This document shows, piece by piece, positions 9,119 through 18,284 of a stretch of DNA of 64,000 nt. The position numbers were made by a program, and so were the translations under genes. This DNA is from Saccharicrinis sp. (GTDB lineage Bacteria; Bacteroidota; Bacteroidia; Bacteroidales; Marinilabiliaceae): positions 1 through 64,000 of the forward strand of contig JAGXIO010000186.1 of assembly GCA_024635555.1 (NCBI GenBank), read 5' to 3'. The notes beneath the pieces were generated by a model. It was not told the DNA's origin and did no database searches. It was given only the letters and a program-made list of their open reading frames with translations. How positions within the stretch are numbered: the stretch's first letter is position 1; each line of letters begins with the position of its first letter.

Positions 9119-12100
9119 TTAATATATTACAACAATAGCCGATGAACTCAATTTTAATGATGGGCTGTAAGCATTTAAAATATATTGTCCTGCAGGATAC
9201 TTAGATACATTAATATTGAACGTAGAAGATGATTTGAATGTATATACTACTACTCCTTGTACGTTCACTAATTTAAACTCTAATGTCTCATCAAGCTGAG
9301 GCAATTCAACAGTAATCTTTTCGTTTGCAGGAATAGGATATATTGAATAGTTCCCTTTTATTAACACATCTTTGACATTATTCACAACATCTGTTTTTAC
9401 GGTAATTTCATTCGATTTAGGTGATTCACCTGAAGCATTAGATGCTACTACGTAAAAATTATAGGTAGTGTTTTCATTAAATCGATGTTTGCCAGAATTG
9501 CTTAATGTTACCGAAGTGTAATTAGCTGGATAGGTTGACGTTTTAACATAGTCAGCTTCAGATTCTTCTTTAAAATAAATATCATAACCGCTTTCATTGT
9601 CAGCATTGTCAGCCCATGTTAATTTAATTTCAAGTAATCCGCCTATGGCAACAGCTGTTAATTCAGTAGGGGCTACAGGTAATTTAATAGGAGCATTTAC
9701 AACAATATTATTAGAGTATGCAGATATTACTGAGCCTAAAAATGCAGAAACTCTATATGTGTAAACACTGTCAAGCATGGTTGCATTATCAACATACTGT
9801 GTTACGTTAGCTCCAACTGTTGCAATGTTATTAAAGTTTCCGGAGTTGGTTTTTCTTTCTATATAATATCCGGCTTCGTTGGTTGCGTTATCTGTCCACT
9901 CAATTGATATTGGCGAATTACTTGGAGATACAAGATTTGTTGGTGTGGCCACAAACAATCCTATTGTAACAGTTACACTGTTAGAGTATGGACTTACATT
10001 TGTGCCAGCAAAGGCACAAACCTTATATGTATAGGTGATACCTGAAGCAATATTTTTATCAATAAAGCTATTGCTATTGGAAGGTAACACGGCTAATTGC
10101 TCCCAATAACCCGAAGCTGTTTTACGCTCTAAGCTATAACCTGCCTCATTATTATTGGCATCAGTCCATTGTATTACCACCGAATCGTTTTGCAAAACAG
10201 CGCTTAATGGGCTAGGTGCATTTGATGGGTTGGGAGCATTTACATTCACTAACCAATGCTCGCCTGTTACCACATTATAATTCCCAATTTTATTAGGGTA
10301 AGCGGCTAACTTAGTCCATGCCAATTTAGAGATAGTATTCTCCTGATCATTGGACCCATACAAATAAATACTGTCGCCTCCAACTCCGTTATCACCATTG
10401 GCTTTAATGTCAATTAATATACTATCAGGGTATATTCTATATGCGTTAGACATATCAAGTACAATATCATTATGTCTTACCCAGGCATTAGTTGATTTAG
10501 ACCCGTCATACATTGCATAAGTTGTTCCACCTCCTTTGAGAAATGCGATTAAACCAAGCGGACTTCTATTAATTTCACCCCAGTCATCGTATTTTAAAGG
10601 AGTGGTTGAAAACTCAGGTTTTAAACATTGTGGGTAATTATAGCCACCACTGTAAAAACTAAGTTCATTAACTTTTGTATCAGAATTCCATGATGTTCCT
10701 GTTTCAGCAAAATTTAATCTTAGGTAACGGTATGTACCTGGAGAGTAACTTGCATTCAAGGTAAGTGTTAATGTATCGGAGCTGATTAATCCTTTTGAAG
10801 ATGTTATCTTTAAAATTACATCATGTTTGCCAGGGCTTAACTCCAATGTTTGCTTTACTCCATCAGCTAATAATGTAGCCCCTTTATACCATTGATAACT
10901 TGCGATAGTATCATATGGTGCGTACGATGCACTACCATCAACATAAAATGGTTCTTTGCCATCAAGCCCAACATCTGATTTCACCTGGTCATTACCGGCA
11001 CGAGCAAAAGGCTCTTCGTTAGAACCACTTCCATAACAATATACTTTGCCATCTTCACAACTAAAATACAGTTTGTCATAAGCAGCAGCTAACCCATTAG
11101 TAACAACAGCTGATGCTAATGTAATGGTTGACAAGAGTGTTCCTCTATAGCTATCAAATATATACACTTTGCCTCCGGCGGAGGTGAATACATTTGGTTT
11201 TTTGTCTTCAACCGCTACAACAAGATTGTTGCCGGCAAAAATTAAACTATTCGCATTTTTCAAAACTGAATAATTATACTCCCAGTTAAGCTTTATTTTT
11301 TCCTCATTGGTCAAATCCCCACCCCCATCGGTACTGGTTATCAAACTATCTTCAATATAAGCTAAACGACTAACATTTATTTTTGATGGAAAACCTTTGA
11401 CCGTTGCATGAATTAAGTTATGAGCTGTACCTGGACCATCAAAACTAATCAATGAATTTCGCTTTACAGGATTCCTTTCAGTTGAATTAATATTAGTGGA
11501 CATTCCTTCGGAGGTAAATTGCCCATCGGAAAAATTAAAGTTTCGACTACCATTGAAACTGAATTTATCATCGTCGGCATACAATAAGCAGCTAGCTAAT
11601 TTGCTTTGATACAATGAAGTAACAGAACTAGCCGTATAATGGGGTTCGTCTGATTTTTTTTCAGTATAATCATACCATCTCCGAGGCCGATTGATAATAT
11701 TGTTCCACTCCACCTCGCCAGTATACGGGTTTAACGCCCACATGTAAATACCTCCATCAGAATCCGGAGTATAACCGGCATTTACAATTACCTTATTGTC
11801 TTTTATTAAAAGGGATCCTAATAAACTCCATGCAGTTTCAACATGGCCATGGGCTACAATTTTTTTCTCGTTAGCAGCTGCCATAAATTTCCAAACCAAT
11901 TCTCCGGTTTTTAATTTCAAACAATAAACATATCCATCACCTGCACCAAAAATACACATACCATTGTACAATGACGGTGGACTTACCAAACGACCTCCCA
12001 CGATATAATACCACAACTCATTTCCGGTAATTGCATCGTAAGCTATTATTTTATTCTCTTCGTGAGCAGACACAACCAATACACTATCTGACACAACAGG

Positions 12101-14029
12101 TGCTGTAAGAGGACCTATGTGTTTGTCGCTACCTAACCAATCTTGATAAATACTTTGAGTTTTTGCCCAAACGGGCATCGCAGCGGCTTTAGACCAGCCC
12201 AAAACAGGTACTGTTGACGTAGGTATTTGACTGTTATTGGCTGATGTTCTATTGGCGTTAGCCATAAACATTGGCCATTCATTAACTCGTGGCCATACCT
12301 TAGGGGTAACGGTATCAGTCAATGTTATTTTAGTTGTCAATCGCTTATTTAAAGCAATATCAGGCCACAAAGGCTCTGAACTTAAAGCATTGGCTCCTCT
12401 GATCCCATGACCACACTGACATCGGTTTCCTGTATAATAGATAAGCCCATATGATGGGTATTGCGATGTTCCACACTCACTACGCGTTATATCACGCCTT
12501 GTTACCTTTGAAGTAGAAGGGTCAACAAATAACTGAAATCCTACTAAAAGTTTTTTTGACGTGGCTGAACTTTGTGTACATCTTAAATTACCGCCATCGA
12601 AAGTACGTATTAGGTCTCCATTGTTAGCATCAAACTCGGCAAACCCACCAGACATTGCATAAAACTTTCCATTTAAAACAGTGGCATCAAGCTTTTGACC
12701 AATACCTCCTGCAGATGTAAGTTCTTGCTGCCAAATAAGTTGTCCATCATTCAAATTACGTGCTCCCCACAAATAATAGTTCCCTACGGCACTAATTCCC
12801 CGTGCTTTATTGTAAAATAATTTTCCCTCGGCTATAAAAAGCTGTGATATCACAGCATTTCCCTCTTTCACAGTGATAGCCTCTTCCCAAACTTTGGCAT
12901 ACGTTTCGGTATCAAAACAAGCAATGGTTTGTACTTGATCCATTAGTATATCTCTACCTGTTTTATAACTACTAGCAGCAGTAACCACATATACTTTGTT
13001 ATTTACCTTGTCAACAGTAGGGAAGCCAGCAAAATTTGTAAATGTATTTGAAAATAATTTTGCGCCATCAATGCTCATAATAAATAATGATTTCTCAGCA
13101 GTAAGGAATATCTTATCATTGGCAATCACAAAATTAGGGTAGTCAGTTTTACTAGATTTACCTCCATTGGTAAACGTTTTTACAATATTTCCATTTTTTG
13201 CGTCGATAGCAACCATATAACCTGTTTTGCTAAGGAATGTATATATTAATCCTTTATAAAAAACTACAGGCAATTGCTTTTCTATAAACGGGTCTGACTC
13301 TGGATGTTTTTTTCGCCATATCATTGTTCCGTTAGCAGCATTTCTACATATCATATACACCTCATTGGAGCTGTTTGAGGTTTTATTATTAAATTTTGTA
13401 GTATAAAACATCATTCCATTATCAAACCGAAAGCCAGCTTGAGAGCGAGATTCTGTACTTATTTCCACATCGGCAATCCACTGAAGCGACGTAGGCACAT
13501 CTACAATATTGTCGTCAACTCTATTCACGTTGGTTTCATCACCATAAAAATGACTCCATTCCCCCATATTAGCTTTGAGGTCAATTTTTTTAGCAGTCCA
13601 AGTGCCACCTTGCTTTACATAGTAAGCACCAAAAGGGGCTACTACACGCTCAATTTCTTCAATGGAAGGTGCATTTGCCCCAAGAGCATCTCGGTCAATG
13701 ACCAATAAGTTTATCAAATTATTGGCAAATGGCAGTTTCGTTAAATTAGCATAATAATCCACAGTTACAATTCCATTCAACGAACCTGCATTAATACTTT
13801 CCCTAATGGCCGGGATGTTAGATTCGTTCAGTGCAATACCATATACCAACATATTTCCTCCATTGGAAAGGTTCATCTCCAATGATCCGTCAGTTGTTCC
13901 AACTCTCACACATAAACCACTGGTTATACCCGTTGCAGATATTATCTCGCTGGATGTTTGTGCATAAACATTACCCCATCCTATTATTAATAGGATAATG
14001 AAAACAAAAAATGTAGAAATTTTTTTCAC
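9119..14029 (-). CDS. Giant T9SS-secreted methyltransferase-like/PQQ propeller protein with PKD-like, discoidin-like and FnIII domains
   Basis: A 1636 residue protein. The signal peptide is followed by a class I methyltransferase-like domain (~27-150; 'VRVGTTDGSLEMNL', 'LPFANNLINLLVIDRD'). Next come a linker with 'EWSHFYGDETN', a long PQQ propeller region (~160-1040; 'AIDAKNGNIVKTF', 'AYDAITGNELWYY', 'CLKLKTGELVWKF'), a PKD-like domain ('VDGSASYAPYDTIASYQWYK') and an F5/8-type-C-like segment ('YRYLRLNFAETGTSWNS'). Three FnIII domains ('GYSLERKT', 'GYYIERKT', 'GYDIYFKE') and a T9SS tail follow ('YSIYPIPANEKITVEL'...'GQYILNAYSPS'). The N-terminal 1000 residues align in order with 2361-6005. The combination of methyltransferase-like and PQQ domains resembles uncharacterised secreted proteins I recall from Planctomycetes; no biochemical role is known to me. 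Extracellular polysaccharide-related oxidation or binding is only a guess. Confidence 0.85.
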   Translation of the reverse strand: MKKISTFFVFIILLIIGWGNVYAQTSSEIISATGITSGLCVRVGTTDGSLEMNLSNGGNMLVYGIALNESNIPAIRESINAGSLNGIVTVDYYANLTKLPFANNLINLLVIDRDALGANAPSIEEIERVVAPFGAYYVKQGGTWTAKKIDLKANMGEWSHFYGDETNVNRVDDNIVDVPTSLQWIADVEISTESRSQAGFRFDNGMMFYTTKFNNKTSNSSNEVYMICRNAANGTMIWRKKHPESDPFIEKQLPVVFYKGLIYTFLSKTGYMVAIDAKNGNIVKTFTNGGKSSKTDYPNFVIANDKIFLTAEKSLFIMSIDGAKLFSNTFTNFAGFPTVDKVNNKVYVVTAASSYKTGRDILMDQVQTIACFDTETYAKVWEEAITVKEGNAVISQLFIAEGKLFYNKARGISAVGNYYLWGARNLNDGQLIWQQELTSAGGIGQKLDATVLNGKFYAMSGGFAEFDANNGDLIRTFDGGNLRCTQSSATSKKLLVGFQLFVDPSTSKVTRRDITRSECGTSQYPSYGLIYYTGNRCQCGHGIRGANALSSEPLWPDIALNKRLTTKITLTDTVTPKVWPRVNEWPMFMANANRTSANNSQIPTSTVPVLGWSKAAAMPVWAKTQSIYQDWLGSDKHIGPLTAPVVSDSVLVVSAHEENKIIAYDAITGNELWYYIVGGRLVSPPSLYNGMCIFGAGDGYVYCLKLKTGELVWKFMAAANEKKIVAHGHVETAWSLLGSLLIKDNKVIVNAGYTPDSDGGIYMWALNPYTGEVEWNNIINRPRRWYDYTEKKSDEPHYTASSVTSLYQSKLASCLLYADDDKFSFNGSRNFNFSDGQFTSEGMSTNINSTERNPVKRNSLISFDGPGTAHNLIHATVKGFPSKINVSRLAYIEDSLITSTDGGGDLTNEEKIKLNWEYNYSVLKNANSLIFAGNNLVVAVEDKKPNVFTSAGGKVYIFDSYRGTLLSTITLASAVVTNGLAAAYDKLYFSCEDGKVYCYGSGSNEEPFARAGNDQVKSDVGLDGKEPFYVDGSASYAPYDTIASYQWYKGATLLADGVKQTLELSPGKHDVILKITSSKGLISSDTLTLTLNASYSPGTYRYLRLNFAETGTSWNSDTKVNELSFYSGGYNYPQCLKPEFSTTPLKYDDWGEINRSPLGLIAFLKGGGTTYAMYDGSKSTNAWVRHNDIVLDMSNAYRIYPDSILIDIKANGDNGVGGDSIYLYGSNDQENTISKLAWTKLAAYPNKIGNYNVVTGEHWLVNVNAPNPSNAPSPLSAVLQNDSVVIQWTDANNNEAGYSLERKTASGYWEQLAVLPSNSNSFIDKNIASGITYTYKVCAFAGTNVSPYSNSVTVTIGLFVATPTNLVSPSNSPISIEWTDNATNEAGYYIERKTNSGNFNNIATVGANVTQYVDNATMLDSVYTYRVSAFLGSVISAYSNNIVVNAPIKLPVAPTELTAVAIGGLLEIKLTWADNADNESGYDIYFKEESEADYVKTSTYPANYTSVTLSNSGKHRFNENTTYNFYVVASNASGESPKSNEITVKTDVVNNVKDVLIKGNYSIYPIPANEKITVELPQLDETLEFKLVNVQGVVVYTFKSSSTFNINVSKYPAGQYILNAYSPSLKLSSSAIVVIY

Positions 14030-14215
14030 AATATTTATTTTTAATTAGTTAACAATTGACTTCGACAAATGAATGTTTTTGTAAAACTAGTTCACGTGTC
14101 GTTATCATTTTTGATTAAAACATTTCATTTTAAACCAAATAGCAAAAAACTAAAAAAGCCGCGTGTTGGTCTTTCATAAAGGAAAGATGTATCATGTTGA
14201 AGTTCTTTTAGATAA

Positions 14216-14263
14216 TTAAGTAATGCTCATTAAATTTCGTGAAATTTTGTGATCATTACTTAA
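14216..14263. repeat. Nested two-tier hairpin
   Basis: An outer 10 bp inverted repeat (TTAAGTAATG at 14216-14225, CATTACTTAA at 14254-14263) encloses an inner inverted repeat AAATTTC/GAAATTT. It lies ~190 bp upstream of the 9119-14029 start, so it could act in that gene's leader or as an operator. The role is not shown. Confidence 0.6.
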
Positions 14264-14552
14264 CGTAGACGAAATAAGGATTCAATTAGCTTAAACAAAG
14301 AGATCGGAAAATATATGTTTTAAAACATACAAAACAGCTTTCTAATTCAAATAATTTACTGATAACTGTTCTACAAATTATATCCATGATTATCTATATT
14401 GTTTTGACCACCAATACCAATATATGCATTTGATACAGCAGTAATCTTCCAGCTTTGTGGTAATTGCGCAGCCAGACTAATAGTAAGAAATAAATTGCAG
14501 TGAGTGGATACCTGAAATTAGTTTATATTATAGTTATCCAATAATTGACATC

Positions 14553-14728
14553 CAATCCCATAGGGATTGCCGGACTCTAACCTGCCCTATTCATAAATTT
14601 TATGAATAAGGCACCAAAGGCCGATTCTGCCTAAGCAGAATTGAGGGTTAACCCTCGAAAAAGTTTAAGTAAACTTTTTCGGCTTTCCGCCTATGATAGC
14701 GGAAAGTGAAAAATGCGTGCATTTTTCA
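14553..14728. repeat. Array of seven consecutive inverted repeats
   Basis: Seven different perfect or near-perfect inverted repeats follow one another within 176 bp: 14553-14569 (7 bp arms), 14583-14613 (15 bp arms, one mismatch), 14624-14641 (7 bp), 14643-14656 (14 bp palindrome), 14656-14681 (12 bp), 14683-14706 (8 bp) and 14707-14728 (10 bp). The arm sequences are unrelated to each other, so this is not a tandem duplication and not a CRISPR array. It could be a structured RNA, a palindromic mobile or repeat element, or a recombination site. It lies ~65 bp past the stop of 14795-16666. Confidence 0.8.
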
Positions 14729-14794
14729 GGCTAAATAGTATAAACTAAATTTCGCAACGTACTTGTCATGATTTTTTTAAACTTATGTTATTCG

Positions 14795-16666
14795 TTATTG
14801 TTTAATCAATTTATATGTTTTATTCGTTGAATCCAGATGTCTCAACGTGATGAAATATACACCGCTTGGCAGGCTAGCAAATGATACTTCCGAATTTAAA
14901 GGTACAAGGCGCACTATTTCACGGCCATTTATATCCTTTAATATCAAGCTTTTAATGTCAGATGGATTTCTTAAATAGATTGATGTACTGACAGGATTTG
15001 GATAAAAATCTGGTATGCTCGATCCAGCAATCGGGCTGTCTTTTAACCCAGTGTATATCAACGCCTTAGCGCCCACATGGAATTCATCGAAACTCACATT
15101 TGCACTAAGTAGTGAACCAGGATTAAAGTTAAAGAAAACATTTTTAATAAAATTCCCTTTAACACCATTAAATTGAAAACGATCAGCAAAATTAAAAAAT
15201 AGCCAATGCCACTGATTGTCACCAGGTAGATTAGGTAATTCAATAATTTCGTCTGTTACTGGATTTGCATAATCTGATATAGGTAGGCAGTTTGGATTTC
15301 CTGATTGTTCGTAATTTACAGGACCAACCTGAACCATGATAGCTTTATCAGATTTTGCTTTAATAGCAATATATGGGTTCAATGACATATCAATAAGGAA
15401 ACTATCAGTGATTAACTTAGGGTTAAATATGAAAGCTGAAAATTTATTTGATGCATTATTTTTTGTCACTGCAATATTCATAGCGCCTTCGCTTTCTGTA
15501 AATGAGTGGTACAATGGGTTTTCAGGTATGAATAGACTTGATTTTACCCCATCATTAAATAAATCTTCGTATTCAGTTACTACAGCTGAGGCATCGGGTG
15601 AGCCTTCATTAGTCGAAGTACCAAGGGCAGTTACTGTATAGCTGGTTGCTAATGATGGTGAAGTGATGGTAAATACCGTTCTAACTGCACCAAGTACAAT
15701 AGCAGTCATTTTTAAGGTGATAGTCTTTTTTTCTCCTGCTGCTAAGTCAACATTTGTTTGGCTTGAAGCGAAATATGAATTGTTTTTTGCTATGTTCAGG
15801 GTCATCGCTGTGGCACTAAGATTTTGTACAAATATATCTTGATTGGTGGTTGAGTTTACAAAGTCGACATAACCAGCTGTTGAAAAGTTTACCGAACCTT
15901 TACCTATATTGAATTTTGGTGTATCATAGGTGTAGAGTTTAAAGTTTTTAAATACTAAACCTGGAACTGAAGCGGTATATTTACCATTATATCCAGGAGC
16001 ACATCCCAGCCATATTTTCATATCACGAGGCATATAGTCGCAGCCAAGTGTAGTTGACCATTTTGCAACTCCATCAATCGATACTGTATAAGTCTTATTT
16101 TTCCAATTTACTTTCATTTTATACCATTGGCTTTTATTCCAGGTCATACTACTTCCGTTAGGTTCGGTAAGGCATTCAGGTTCTGTAGAATAATCAATAA
16201 AAACAGCTTTACTTCTTAACTCTTTTGCTTCGGTGTTGGCAGTAGTTTGGATTTTACATTTGAACACAAAATTGTCACCTCTGAAGTGTACGTTCCATCG
16301 ATAATAATTTTGTTTAAAATCATTTGTGTATTGTATCGGTTCTTTTATTCCCTTTCCGTCATACAATCCACAAAACGCCGGATCACTATTAACATTTGTT
16401 GGCTTTTCCATTCCTTTAAATTCAAATTCGATATATCCTTCTTTAAACATATACGGAACATCATACAAAATATGGTTCTGGTTAGCTATATTGACACCAG
16501 GCATATAGCCATCAGTCGTAAATGAAGAAGTCGCAATAGCCCGATTCTCATATATTTCACCTATCGTTGCTCCATTTGTTAATGCATCGTCAATTATTAA
16601 TGTTTGACTGAATAATGAACCACTACATGTGATTGCTAATAAGAAAAGCTTTGTTTTTGTTTTCAT
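14795..16666 (-). CDS. T9SS-secreted protein with concanavalin-like lectin/glucanase domain
   Basis: A 623 residue protein with a signal peptide ending at '...GSLFSQ'. Residues ~25-245 look like a ConA-like/LamG jelly roll: 'EGYIEFEFKG', 'WYKMKVNWKNKTYTVSIDG', 'LVFKNFKLYT'. An Ig-like region follows ('IFVQNLSATAMTLNI...GEKKTITLKM', ~260-350), of the type often seen as ASH/choice-of-anchor domains. Residues ~360-540 form a second beta-rich, galactose-binding-like domain ('NQWHWLFFNFADRF', 'VSFDEFHVG'). The protein ends in a T9SS tail ('IPDFYPNPVSTSIYL'...'GVYFITLRHLD'). A glycan-binding or hydrolase accessory role is inferred; no catalytic residues can be assigned. A 13 bp inverted repeat lies just upstream (16702-16741). 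Confidence 0.8.
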   Translation of the reverse strand: MKTKTKLFLLAITCSGSLFSQTLIIDDALTNGATIGEIYENRAIATSSFTTDGYMPGVNIANQNHILYDVPYMFKEGYIEFEFKGMEKPTNVNSDPAFCGLYDGKGIKEPIQYTNDFKQNYYRWNVHFRGDNFVFKCKIQTTANTEAKELRSKAVFIDYSTEPECLTEPNGSSMTWNKSQWYKMKVNWKNKTYTVSIDGVAKWSTTLGCDYMPRDMKIWLGCAPGYNGKYTASVPGLVFKNFKLYTYDTPKFNIGKGSVNFSTAGYVDFVNSTTNQDIFVQNLSATAMTLNIAKNNSYFASSQTNVDLAAGEKKTITLKMTAIVLGAVRTVFTITSPSLATSYTVTALGTSTNEGSPDASAVVTEYEDLFNDGVKSSLFIPENPLYHSFTESEGAMNIAVTKNNASNKFSAFIFNPKLITDSFLIDMSLNPYIAIKAKSDKAIMVQVGPVNYEQSGNPNCLPISDYANPVTDEIIELPNLPGDNQWHWLFFNFADRFQFNGVKGNFIKNVFFNFNPGSLLSANVSFDEFHVGAKALIYTGLKDSPIAGSSIPDFYPNPVSTSIYLRNPSDIKSLILKDINGREIVRLVPLNSEVSFASLPSGVYFITLRHLDSTNKTYKLIKQ

Positions 16667-16701
16667 AACGCAATAGTTTTGTTAATCTTTACTATAAAAC
16701 G

Positions 16702-16741
16702 AAAATAATTCAAATCTCCCTAAAAGACTTTGAATTATTTT
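16702..16741. promoter_or_regulatory. Inverted repeat upstream of the ConA-like gene
   Basis: Arms of 13 bp (16702-16714 and 16729-16741) separated by 14 bp lie 36-75 bp upstream of the ATG at 16666. The position suits an operator or a 5' leader stem-loop for that gene. No known regulator motif is recognised. Confidence 0.4.
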
Positions 16742-17001
16742 TCACAAATTTCTGACAATTAGGACATTCTTAAATAAAAATAGCTTTTGGTTTTCCGGAT
16801 TTTACAATTGAGCCATTCTTAAGTACTAAAACAGAAATTGCCAAATGGAGAACTTCCGAAGCATCAATTAACAAGCTCATATCATACCATGGTTTCTTAT
16901 TGTAAGACTTTCTTATAAAAATGAAAGCAAAGATTCATTATTTACCCTATTGTTAATGAAAGAAAAACACAGACAGAAAAGAATAGTCTTGAAAAATAAA
17001 T

Positions 17002-17029
17002 GCCACAATTCAACATTTGAACTTGTGGC
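17002..17029 (-). terminator. Terminator of the Mo/W operon
   Basis: A 12 bp stem with one bulged base (GCCACAA+TTCAA paired with TTGAA+TTGTGGC) is followed on the minus strand by a T-rich tract. It lies ~145 bp past the last stop of the operon (17175). Confidence 0.6.
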
Positions 17030-17174
17030 GTAATAATTAAAGTTATTCTTTAAAAAAGATATTAAAAGCACAATGATTATTCAACTTTCAGATAATGAGC
17101 AAATAACATATTAACTTGTAAGGTTTAGTGAGGTTGTGAAAAATGATCTGGTATATCTACCTGACAAAAAAAAA

Positions 17175-18266
17175 TCAAAAAAGAGATTCAATCCCACCTT
17201 CAAGGTTATATAAATCAAATGTTGGATTTAACTTTAGTAGTTCAATGATTAAATCCTTGCTTCGAAAACCTTTTTGGCATACAACAATTACCGGCTGATC
17301 TGTTCGATTAAAACTTCCAAAATTGAATGTACTCAAAGGCATTTGTTCTACAGAAGGCATTTGGAGCTTAGGCTGTTCATAAAGTTCCCTGATATCTATA
17401 ATACGGTAAGCAGAATAATTCAAATTAAAGTCTATTGCTGTAATGGATTTAATTTCTCCAACACTATTGATTTCACAATTAAAATTGTAATCGAATTTAA
17501 CGAATTCAGTCTCATTTAGTTGAATCTTTGAAGTATTCTCCGCTCCACCCTTAATGTCAATTATAAAAACAGATTGATCAAGGCTATCATAATAAAATAT
17601 TCTACCATCTAATGGTTGTCCGATTCCGGTAATGATTTTTATAACTTCAGAGGCTTGAATACATCCAATAATACCAGGTAAAATTCCAATAACACCTATT
17701 TCAGTACAATTCGGAACTGTTCCGGGTTGAGGCGCATCAGGATATACCGAACGATATGTTGGACTTTCAGGAGTTAAATTAAACACAGTAACTTGTCCCT
17801 CAAATTTAAATATTGCTCCGAAAACCAATGGTTTTTTAAGCAAATAACAAGCATCATTAATTATATATCTGGTAGTAAAATTATCTGTACCGTCAACTAC
17901 AATGTCGTAATCCGACAAAAGACCCAAAGCATTCTTGTTGGTTAATTTAACATCGAATGTTTGTACATTGACAAATGGATTAATTTTAGCAATAGCTTCG
18001 GCGGCACATAGCACTTTCTTCTCACCTATGTGGGTTTCAGAATAAAGAATTTGACGCTGAAGATTACTAATACTTACAACATCAAAATCAACAATACCAA
18101 TATTGCCCACACCTGCCGCCGCCAAATATTGTAAAACAGGACATCCAAGGCCTCCTGCCCCAACAACCATTACTTTAGCATTTTTGAGTTTTATTTGACC
18201 CTCAACGCCAAGTTCAGGTAGTATGATATGCCTGGTATAGCGTTGTAATTCTATGTTTGAAATCAT
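17175..18266 (-). CDS. moeB: MoeB/ThiF-type adenylyltransferase fused to a rhodanese domain
   Basis: A 363 residue protein expected to adenylate the C-terminal Gly of a MoaD/ThiS-like sulfur carrier; the rhodanese domain would then supply sulfur. The E1-like domain (1-~245) has the Arg of 'RYTRHI' (R9/R12), the nucleotide loop GAGGLG (36-41), D62/N68/R71 of 'DFDVVSISNLQRQ', K83/K84, 'DGTDN' (D128) and C187 of 'TVPNC'. The rhodanese domain (~275-363) has an active-site loop C-QKGFRS with C330. The two CxxC pairs that bind Zn in classical MoeB are absent (T170/S173 take the place of the first pair). It is the last gene of the operon, 18 bp after the second E1-like gene and near a MoaD-like gene, which supports a molybdenum/tungsten cofactor role over thiamine. 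Confidence 0.9.
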   Translation of the reverse strand: MISNIELQRYTRHIILPELGVEGQIKLKNAKVMVVGAGGLGCPVLQYLAAAGVGNIGIVDFDVVSISNLQRQILYSETHIGEKKVLCAAEAIAKINPFVNVQTFDVKLTNKNALGLLSDYDIVVDGTDNFTTRYIINDACYLLKKPLVFGAIFKFEGQVTVFNLTPESPTYRSVYPDAPQPGTVPNCTEIGVIGILPGIIGCIQASEVIKIITGIGQPLDGRIFYYDSLDQSVFIIDIKGGAENTSKIQLNETEFVKFDYNFNCEINSVGEIKSITAIDFNLNYSAYRIIDIRELYEQPKLQMPSVEQMPLSTFNFGSFNRTDQPVIVVCQKGFRSKDLIIELLKLNPTFDLYNLEGGIESLF

Positions 18267-18284
18267 GAGATTTTTACATTTGGT

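Larger units (their letters stand above)
14030..14794. other. 765 bp gene-free stretch with structured repeats
   Basis: This stretch separates the promoter side of 9119-14029 from the 3' side of 14795-16666. It contains a nested hairpin at 14216-14263 and the seven-hairpin array at 14553-14728. A short minus-strand frame ending at TAG 14371-14373 (back to about 14520) reads like the end of a decayed secreted protein ('QLPQSWKITAVSNAYIGIGG'), but it has no start and I do not recognise it. Confidence 0.5.
16667..17174. other. 508 bp gene-free stretch between the secreted-protein block and the Mo/W operon
   Basis: It holds an inverted repeat at 16702-16741 and a terminator hairpin at 17002-17029. 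A minus-strand open stretch from about 16937 to TAA 16770-16772 ('KKPWYDMSLLIDASEVLHLA...') could be the tail of a lost gene. It has no credible start and I do not recognise it. Confidence 0.4.

Noticed and set aside
14553-14728. The hairpin run as a CRISPR array
   Set aside because: The repeats differ in sequence and spacing, there are no spacers, and no cas gene is nearby.
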